From Apostichopus japonicus (Eukaryota > Echinodermata > Holothuroidea > Aspidochirotida > Stichopodidae), in contig NC_092580.1 of assembly GCF_037975245.1 (NCBI RefSeq), forward strand, positions 12,121,501-12,185,500: 64,000 nucleotides of DNA, in the 5' to 3' direction. Positions 57,428 through 64,000 of this stretch are shown here, piece after piece. Under the pieces are notes generated by a model. That model was not told the origin of the DNA and did no database searches. It saw only the letters and a list, made by a program, of their open reading frames with translations. A program made the position numbers and the translations under genes. Numbering within the stretch: the first letter of the stretch is position 1; each line of letters opens with the position of its first letter.

Positions 57428-57569
57428 TTCTCTGGTGCTTTGACTATCTCCAGAAAAGGTAGATTGCAAGCCTCGGCCAGTTGAGGTACGACTTCAGTGA
57501 CTGAGACAGCGTCCGTTCTTCCTGTGTTAACTGACATCCCGGGTGGTTTTGCAATCACGAGTAAACCAT
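57428..57569 (-). CDS. RPUSD3: RPUSD3-like exon 2, synthase core
   Basis: 142 bp joining a carried G encode DGLLVIAKPPGMSVNTGRTD and continue to FLEIVKAPE plus two bases. LLVIAKPPGMSV is the RluA-family motif I (NKPxGxxV). Acceptor GATATCTGCAG, donor GTTAGT. Confidence 0.9.
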
Positions 57570-58634
57570 CTGCAGATATCAATTTATAAATCAAAACATT
57601 TAAGTAAAACAATTAAGAAGGTATATAAATACATATATATCAATGGGGACATTAAATGGCAGTCCCCAACCAGGAATGCCGGCCTCATAATTCTCTGAAC
57701 ACTATCGAAATGAGAAGGCTTGATGTCTATGCTAGTGTTTGTACTCGATCATCTCATGGATAGTGTTTCAAATGAGTTTCTGTACCTTTGGGATTCACTA
57801 AATTAATACTTTGATGCCACACATGTAGGAACTGAATGGAAATTTCACCAGGATGTTTAGATTGTTAATTTCTCTTTTACATGTCATTAACAAATTTGCC
57901 TCTGAAGTACTTAAGCATTAACCCTGATCACACATACACACTCACCCACACACAAAGTTAGCTAACCTGTGAATGTGTAAAGAGAAGTCAGATACACAGA
58001 CTTACAACTCTTCAAAGCTTCAATTTTGTATCGGAGATGCTTGTCAGTCTGTGAGAACTAAAATATTGGGCACGACGAGATTAGTGCCGCGATCAAAAAG
58101 ATACATACTGTAAAAAGAACGAACTACGATCGACTTTAAAGGATGTCAGCTGCTAAATTAATGAGTATGTCGGCTCATCATTCTGTACCATAAGTAGATT
58201 GGGGAAGCGAATTTGAATTTCTCATGTCTTGAATATTCATGTTACCTCTGTATTCTACTGGATCACTCTTTATGTCAGTCACAACATATTGTAATTCAAA
58301 TGGTTTGTTAACTGAATGATTTGTTTTCTGTCTCTGATTTTGTGACTCTCTTTTAATAGGTGTGTTGCTATATTCTGTATTTATTGTGCAATGTTATAAT
58401 TGCAAGTTGTCAGTCAAGAGAAAAGTGTATGTTTTCTAGCTGGGCCTGTGTCGTTCTTGTAACAATGTTTATATTTACTTTTCCATTTATTTGCAATTTG
58501 TTTAAAATTTTTATTCTGTATAAATTTGTGTAACCTTAAATGTTTTGTACAGTAAAATTGTCAACAACACCAAAATGAAAAGTAAAGGGAAGGTACATGC
58601 TATGGTTTAAAATTTGGAAACAGATGTTACAAAC
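57570..58634 (-). other. RPUSD3-like intron 1
   Basis: 1.07 kb of AT-rich intron with no recognised element or exon. Confidence 0.5.
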
Positions 58635-58869
58635 CTTTATGAGAACAAATGTTAGACTTCAAGATCTTTAACAACTCTTCTTTATTCTCAGGTGATTTAG
58701 TGTTGGACTGGTCAACATGGATAAGAGATTCGCGCTGAACTTGTTTCGACTTTGATGAATACCTTGCAGCGTGAATGTTCCTCGCAAATCTAATCTCAGA
58801 CTTCTGCCATGATTCCTCCAGTTGGACATGCAGTAATTTGCTGCAGCATTGACCCAGCCTCACACTCAT
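58635..58869 (-). CDS. RPUSD3: RPUSD3-like exon 1 (start codon)
   Basis: The ATG is at 58867-58869, and 78 codons plus one base end KSNICSHK before donor GTTTGT. The first 45 residues have many basic and hydroxylated residues (RFARNIHAARYSSKSK) and could be a mitochondrial presequence. The start is the first ATG of this frame. A further upstream exon cannot be excluded, and no core promoter was identified. Confidence 0.75.
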
Positions 58870-59596
58870 TTCAGGTTAGTCTACAGGAAAATAAGAAAAT
58901 GAAATATATCCTATGATTACTGCAATTCCTGAATGATGATGATGTTCAGCAAAAACAAAACAAAATTAGCAAACAAATGATTTGGAGTTCATTTGAAAGA
59001 AGCTTAAAACAATTATCTCGTCAGATGTCTTGAATCTTTGAGATGCACACCAAACAGTATAGCAGAGTTACCTTCAATGTCCATAATTAAGATGAACACT
59101 ATGAGACTTCATCAAATTATTGCCCAATCATTGCACAATATTGCACAAAAAAAGGTATTATTGAAAAAGGTCTAAAATATGATATAGTATTTATTATTTA
59201 TGAATGATTATGAATTTAAGAATGACCATCATTACATCGTTGTAAATATAATAGTGATGCTCAATACAAGGAGAAATGCAAAAAACAAAGTAAGTTCAAT
59301 GTATTATGTTGTTGTGGCTTCCCCATCAGAATGGTTCATTTTTACAAACAACGTAATCAGATTCTCTTTCTTTTTTTAATTTCGCTGTTTTGTAAAAAGT
59401 AAATTTTGAAGGGTAATTTGATTACCTAGTTTGTGCCAGCCAGCTACAGCATGGAGCTTTGTGTTGTGGGTGTGTTTTGTATAGCTGGCTTCCACCCTGA
59501 TACTGAGGCTGATACTGATAGCAGATATAGCCTAGCCGACCTTGTCCTCCTAATGTATGTAGCCTAGTATTAATACAGTAACCCAACTAAGGCCTG
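58870..59596. other. 5' flank of the RPUSD3-like gene
   Basis: This is the upstream side of the minus-strand start codon. It is AT-rich, and I could not identify a core promoter or an upstream exon. Confidence 0.35.
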
Positions 59597-59882
59597 CAGT
59601 GGCGTAGGAAGGTACTTTTGAGTGGGGGGGGCTGAAGACTGATGGCCGGCCTGGGGGAGGGGTCTAAGGGGAGGGGGTGTCCCCCTCCCCTTTGGATATT
59701 TTTTGCATTTTCACCTGGCCTTAGATGCAATTTGGTGCTCCAAATGAGATTTTTTTCTCATTTGGAAATGAAAAAGGGGTTTTCTGACTTGCGAAGCGGG
59801 GGGGCGGAATGATACTTCCGCCCCTCCACATTTTTCACCGGGGGGCTGGCGCCCCCCAGCCCCCCCGGTTCCTACGCCCTTG
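59597..59882 (+). mobile_element. hAT-like MITE, 286 bp
   Basis: It starts CAGTGGCGTAGGAAGGTACT and ends GGTTCCTACGCCCTTG, flanked by the exact 8-bp duplication AAGGCCTG (59589-59596 and 59883-59890). It is the same family as 6012-6382 and the split copy at 9608-13378, sharing GATGGCCGGCCTGG, TTTGGTGCTCCAAATGAGAT and the GGCGGAATGATACTTCCGCC palindrome. It is shorter because it lacks the duplicated GCAATTTGGTGCA segment of the longer copies. Confidence 0.95.
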
Positions 59883-60270
59883 AAGGCCTGCATGACATCT
59901 GTGCTACGTACCTTTGCCAATTTGTTGAAACACACCACCTGTGCCTACTGTATCGTTGCTAAATTCTAACTAGCACTGCCTATCCTCTGATTAGTACTAG
60001 GCTAGGCCTACTAAGTTACAATTCGCAAAACTAGATAATACTAACATAACCTATTCGACAAAAAATATCGTGACTCGAGAACTGAAGATGTCGATTCAGC
60101 TCCCATGATTCAATTATCTTATGTCAATCTTGTACTTATATTTTGAACTTTAATTACATTTAAATCGACCCTTTGTTCGCCTTTGCAATGTGAAGTGAAG
60201 ACAAGCAGAATACTACTACTAATATTGTAATAATATAGTGGGCTACTTTTTAATTGTTGCGACATGTAGT

Positions 60271-60334
60271 CATCGAGTTTAATAAATCGCGTATTTACTG
60301 TGTGGTAGTTTCTCCAGATTTATTAAACTCGATG
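60271..60334. repeat. short inverted repeat (17-bp arms)
   Basis: CATCGAGTTTAATAAAT at 60271-60287 is matched by ATTTATTAAACTCGATG at 60318-60334, a perfect 17-bp stem with a 30-base loop. It lies just upstream of a duplicated segment and could mark an element end. Confidence 0.9.
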
Positions 60335-60339
60335 CATGT

Positions 60340-60720
60340 AGTTCTGTGAGGTGGCATACGCCTATTAGAGTCTATAGCAATCCGCCACAATGTTCTCGTA
60401 TCCCAGAAAAAGTGCCAAAAAAGCCGCGGAAGCAGGAGAACATCCTTTTGAAATGTTATCAATGAGGATGGGTTTGTTTTTGTGGATTGGATGTTGGAGA
60501 GCATGGATGGATGTACACATGGTGAAAAAAATGGGTAAATTGAGACAATTTGGCTACTTTAGGCCTCCGGAAGCAGCGTACGAAAATTGTTTACTACTGA
60601 GTACAGAGGTTTGTTTACAAGTGACGAAAACAAGTACTTTATGCACTCAAAGCAAAAAATCTACATGGCCATAATTCGCAAAATTGATGGTGCCATGAAT
60701 GCACATTTTTTTAGTTTCCG
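60340..60720 (+). repeat. duplicated segment, copy 1
   Basis: It contains GGTGGCATACGCCTATTAGA, AGCAGGAGAACATCCTTTTG, CTACTGAGTACAGAGGTTTG and ends GATGGTGCCATGAATG. Copy 2 has the same order at 61885-62182 and 63587-63645. The plus-strand frame 60390-60674 (FSYPRKSAKKAAEAGEHPFE) is open only in this copy, and I do not recognise it. Confidence 0.8.
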
Positions 60721-61299
60721 GTAATATTTTCAAAGATGACAGTTTAATCAACACAAATATTTAAATTTGTAGTGCATTTCTATTCTGTGCGGAAACATTA
60801 TATCTTCTGTTGTATGAGAAAACTCTAGGACGATACCCGAAGTATGTCTATTGTCATAAGGTGATATTATACCTCTTAAAGTTCCTATAAAGCTCCTTTA
60901 AGGTCTTTAACCCTTTGCACTTTTAACCTTCAATTTCCCCTTGTTAAATCCACACGATTCCCGAATTAAGAAATGCATTAGAAATTGACCGGTCCATTTT
61001 AGACGTCTAGTTTAGGAGCCCCAAAATTAGAACCATGTGATGTTTTCTTTCTCACGCATGATTGAATCCTTAATAGATAAATTAAAAGTCTCTGTGTCTT
61101 GTGGATGTTGATCTCACTGTTTGAATAATTGTGATGATTTGTAACCTAAGCTGCAGGGATTAAAAATCAAGTCATGTGACCTTCGTTGTTTTATTGCTTT
61201 ATCTTATTACAAATAATAATATCATATCATTATCTTACTAACTATAAGAATGCAATTTTGAGAGATGCAGTGGCATATGCTATCCAAATAAGCCAGACC

Positions 61300-61570
61300 T
61301 TTGTTCCATTATGAATATCGAACCTTTCCTCCTAACGAACCTTTTCGTCTATTATGGATTACAAACCGGACCCTTTGCTATGTTATGAATATCGAACCCT
61401 TTTACCAATTATGAACAACGAACCTTCTTTTTTCATTATGAAAAAAAAAGGAACTTTATGAACAATGAACCGTATGGATAATGACCCTTATAAACAATGA
61501 ACCTTATGGATAATGACCCTTATGAACAATGAACCTTATGAATATAGAACCTTATCAATATCGAGCTGTC
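61300..61570. repeat. degenerate short tandem repeat (GAACCxTTATGAAxA)
   Basis: Repeats of TATGAATATCGAACC and TATGAACAATGAACCTTATG variants at about 20-40-bp spacing for 270 bp. Confidence 0.8.
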
Positions 61571-61884
61571 ACCACTTAGGGATGGTTAGAGATAAGATAA
61601 TCATGTTATGATGTGAGCGTTACTATTAGAATATTGTGTCTGCCCGATACATTTTCTGCATGCATTAGGAATGATGAAATGTGCACAGAGGAAGGAAGAA
61701 TAGTGTATTGCACAGAGGATGCATTGGTGGTCGTTGCGGACGACAAATGTAACATGTAATGTATAGATATATATGGGTAAGACAACAATATCCACTATCG
61801 TTCATAGCACGCAAACATGCGCTTCCTGGTTACCCATATTTTGAATAAATAATTAACCGTACAGAGCAAAAGATGATCTTTGGG

Positions 61885-63645
61885 TGGCATACTCCTATTA
61901 GAGTCTATATATCAATCCGCCCGATTGCTCTCCTATCTCAGTAAAAGAGCCAAAAAAGGCAGCAGGAGAACATCTATTTGACATGTTATCAATCAGGATC
62001 TGTTTTTAGTATGGGGCTTGGATGTTAAAGAGCATGAACGGAAGTAGATTTGAGAAAAGAATTGGGACAATTGAGGCAATTCTAGATCACTTAAGACCTC
62101 CCAGGAGAAGCGTGCGATTTTTTTTACTACTGAGCGAAGAGGTCTGTTCACAAGTTACGAACACTTCAGGCTCTCACATAGGCAGTGGCGTCACCGGACT
62201 TTTCAGTCTGGGGGGGGCACCAGCATTTGATGGGGGGCACTTAGGTGGATACGGATCGCTGTCCTCGGGGAGGGGTCTAAGGGGAGGGGTGCACCCCTCC
62301 CCTTTGGAAAATTTTCGCATACGGAGGATGGGCTAGGTGCAAAATGGTGCCACATTTGATGCTAAATTCGATCTGAAGATATCTCCGGAAATTGCTATTT
62401 TTGAGGTAATGATTTTAACAACGCGCAGAATTTTGCAGAGGATATGAACCACATGCTGTCGATATTATGCCTTACCCTATCAATAGAACCTACATTTGTT
62501 GAAGTAATGTGTACATGACCCCCGACTCCTTTCTTGTCCTTCTCGTTTTCTCCCATTATCTATTAAGATGTAAGAGGTTCCAGCATCGTTATTGGCTCCT
62601 ATCAGGGATCTCACCATGCAATCCAAAGTTGGATCACACATCAAGTATGGCTCAGTATGCAGGTGTGAACATTTGACATTTGTACCTACAAGCATCTGAC
62701 CTCAAATGACCTCTGCACCCCCTACACAACAGGGTTAATATATGGGTCCACAAATATTGGCAAGTATGGTGCCTGCGGACCCTCACATTCTCACATTTCG
62801 TCAGCGCCTAACCTGTCAACCTCAGATCAAGGCAACATACTGCAGAACCCTCCCTTCTCACAGCAGGTCCGGATTTTCGGCATTTCACAGGCATCCAATT
62901 CACGAGAGGTAAAAGACACACACAGACAGCAGACAAACACTCTCACCCATATGACAAATGCACACAAAGGCCCACACAGAGGCCCTCAAGGTTAGGGTTC
63001 ACAGCAACGATATTACTCATCGGTCCAGAAAAAATAAAGCGCGTTCTTTCATATTCTGAGGTCAGAATCATGAGAAAGGTCCAGAAATAGTGCTCTCTGG
63101 AGAGTAGGGGTGGCCTACTTTTCAGGAATTTGATTGGACTGCACCTAGTGATTTTCTGAATATTCGTCCTACTTCCTAGGAAATAAAAACACGGCTGCAG
63201 CACAGCCAGAACAGGGAAATTCATTGTTTTGAACGATGAGTCATGTAGCTCGCGAAGCGGACGTGTATAGCCGCTGGTATGGCGTGAGCACTGACACATT
63301 CAATGTAAATATCGACACCTGTTGTGATGGCGCGGGTTACGACTTCGATACCCGACGGTCAAGGATAAACTTTTTCATTTTTTCGCAGCTCATTTGAAGA
63401 AAATACGAATTATTGTGCTTCTTTGTCCTTATGAAAAACCAACTCAGATGATGGGAGTTGAATATAACAAACTATATATTTTTTTTTTACCAACCCAAGG
63501 GGGGGGGCACTCGGGGGCACTAGGTTTTTCAGGGGGCACGTGCCCCCTGGCACCCCCCCCCCCTTGGCGACGCCACTGCACATAGGGAAAAGAAATCTGC
63601 ACCGTCATGATACTGTACGGCAAATAGATAGTGCCATGAATGGCT
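61885..63645 (+). repeat. duplicated segment, copy 2, split by a hAT element
   Basis: 61885-62182 and 63587-63645 together match copy 1 (GGTGGCATACTCCTATTAGA, AGCAGGAGAACATCTATTTG, CTACTGAGCGAAGAGGTCTG and ATAGTGCCATGAATGG). The matching sequence resumes immediately after the element's target duplication, showing the hAT element arrived after the duplication. Confidence 0.78.
62183..63578. mobile_element. hAT-like element, 1.4 kb, non-autonomous
   Basis: Ends CAGTGGCGTC and GACGCCACTG are perfect 10-bp inverted repeats, flanked by the exact 8-bp duplication CACATAGG (62175-62182 and 63579-63586). Both ends carry GGGGGGCAC-type runs. No transposase domain was seen; the internal frames are short and unrecognised. 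Confidence 0.92.
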
Positions 63646-64000
63646 AACTAGTCATTTATCCAGTAATGGGTAGCGTTTAGTTAGTGAGAACTTCTATCTA
63701 GAATAAGAGACCACATTACTTTTATGAGTCAGTCTGTAAGTCAACAAAAAAATGTTTTTGTTTATTTTTAATATAGACGTATGCTACCTTTGAACGTTCA
63801 AGTGCATTTCTGATAGGGTATATCTATTGCCCAAATATTAGCACAACCAAAGTCTATCATGATAAACTATCCACAGACGTGCATTGCGTGATAAACCAGT
63901 TGATAAGAATACGAAACGTACCATAGAACGAATTAAACCAACAGAGGAGTTACATGTGTTTCATTAGTTTCTCGAAGCATCTGGGAAAATGACATTGGTG
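63646..64000. other. no gene recognised
   Basis: Nothing was seen beyond AT-rich unique-looking sequence running to the window end. Confidence 0.4.

Larger units (their letters stand above)
34331..58869 (-). other. RPUSD3: RPUSD3-like locus, eight coding exons
   Basis: RPUSD3 is a mitochondrial RluA-type pseudouridine synthase family member linked to mitochondrial mRNA and 16S rRNA maturation (knowledge of the human protein). Eight exons total about 340 residues, near the human length of about 350. Matches from memory include FVINKPQGLPV versus LVIAKPPGMSV, GKESSG versus EKESSG, YCAVTDGIP versus LAVTIGIP, TVPV, LGDHMYSARVG versus LGDHLYSSRVR, and PLHLHLH versus PLHLHW near the end. All junction phases agree except exon 6 to 7, which is off by one base. 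Intron 4 (43558-54126) hosts the large hAT element and intron 6 hosts a minisatellite. The catalytic Asp of HRLD is replaced. Confidence 0.88.

Noticed and set aside
62943-63299. 118-residue minus-strand frame inside the 1.4-kb hAT element
   Set aside because: There is no transposase or other domain, and the composition is not convincing. It could be chance within a non-autonomous element.

Overview
The window looks like nuclear DNA from a marine invertebrate, probably a deuterostome such as an echinoderm. This is inferred from GT-AG introns several kilobases long, AT-rich intergenic DNA, many hAT-like elements with G/C-run ends, CR1-like LINE remnants, tRNA-derived repeats and vertebrate-like exon sequences. 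No database search was possible, so the species call is a guess. There are no bacterial operons, CRISPR arrays or rRNA genes.

Genes. Two loci are recognisable by translating splice-bounded exons, both on the minus strand. (1) An adducin-like gene (21418-29351): nine exons run from the end of the class II aldolase-like head through the neck to the MARCKS-like basic tail. One conserved exon carries two in-frame TAA codons, the last exon has a frameshift at a G run, and no 5' exons were found. (2) A complete RPUSD3-type mitochondrial pseudouridine-synthase-like gene (34331-58869): eight exons, about 340 residues. A third, unidentified gene leaves only a 3' terminal exon on the plus strand (13801-14211), which also carries a frameshift. 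It converges on adducin.

Mobile DNA dominates. An 8.9-kb hAT-like element (44273-53145) with perfect 16-bp terminal inverted repeats sits inside RPUSD3 intron 4. It carries a multi-exon ZMYM1/TTF-type hAT transposase gene whose second exon encodes an OTU-protease-like motif. Several frames are broken, so it looks like a relic. Four smaller hAT-type elements have exact 8-bp target duplications: 6012-6382 (inside a LINE), 9608-13378 (itself split by a 3.4-kb element with its own inverted repeats), 30994-31386 and 59597-59882. A fifth, 62183-63578, lies in the second copy of a duplicated segment. LINE remnants lie at 5935-7925 and 41500-42070, tRNA-like repeats at 16430-16985 and 40751-40822, long hairpins at 17014-17263, 43705-43840 and 52530-52795, and a 1.6-kb minisatellite of 41-bp units abuts an RPUSD3 splice acceptor.

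Layout: 1-9.6 kb is gene-poor with a LINE; 9.6-13.4 kb is nested transposons; 13.8-14.2 kb is the orphan terminal exon; 14.2-17.3 kb is repeats; 17.3-21.4 kb is probably adducin 3' UTR and intergenic DNA; 21.4-29.4 kb is adducin; 29.4-34.3 kb is repeats; 34.3-58.9 kb is RPUSD3 with its nested hAT; 58.9-64 kb is repeats.
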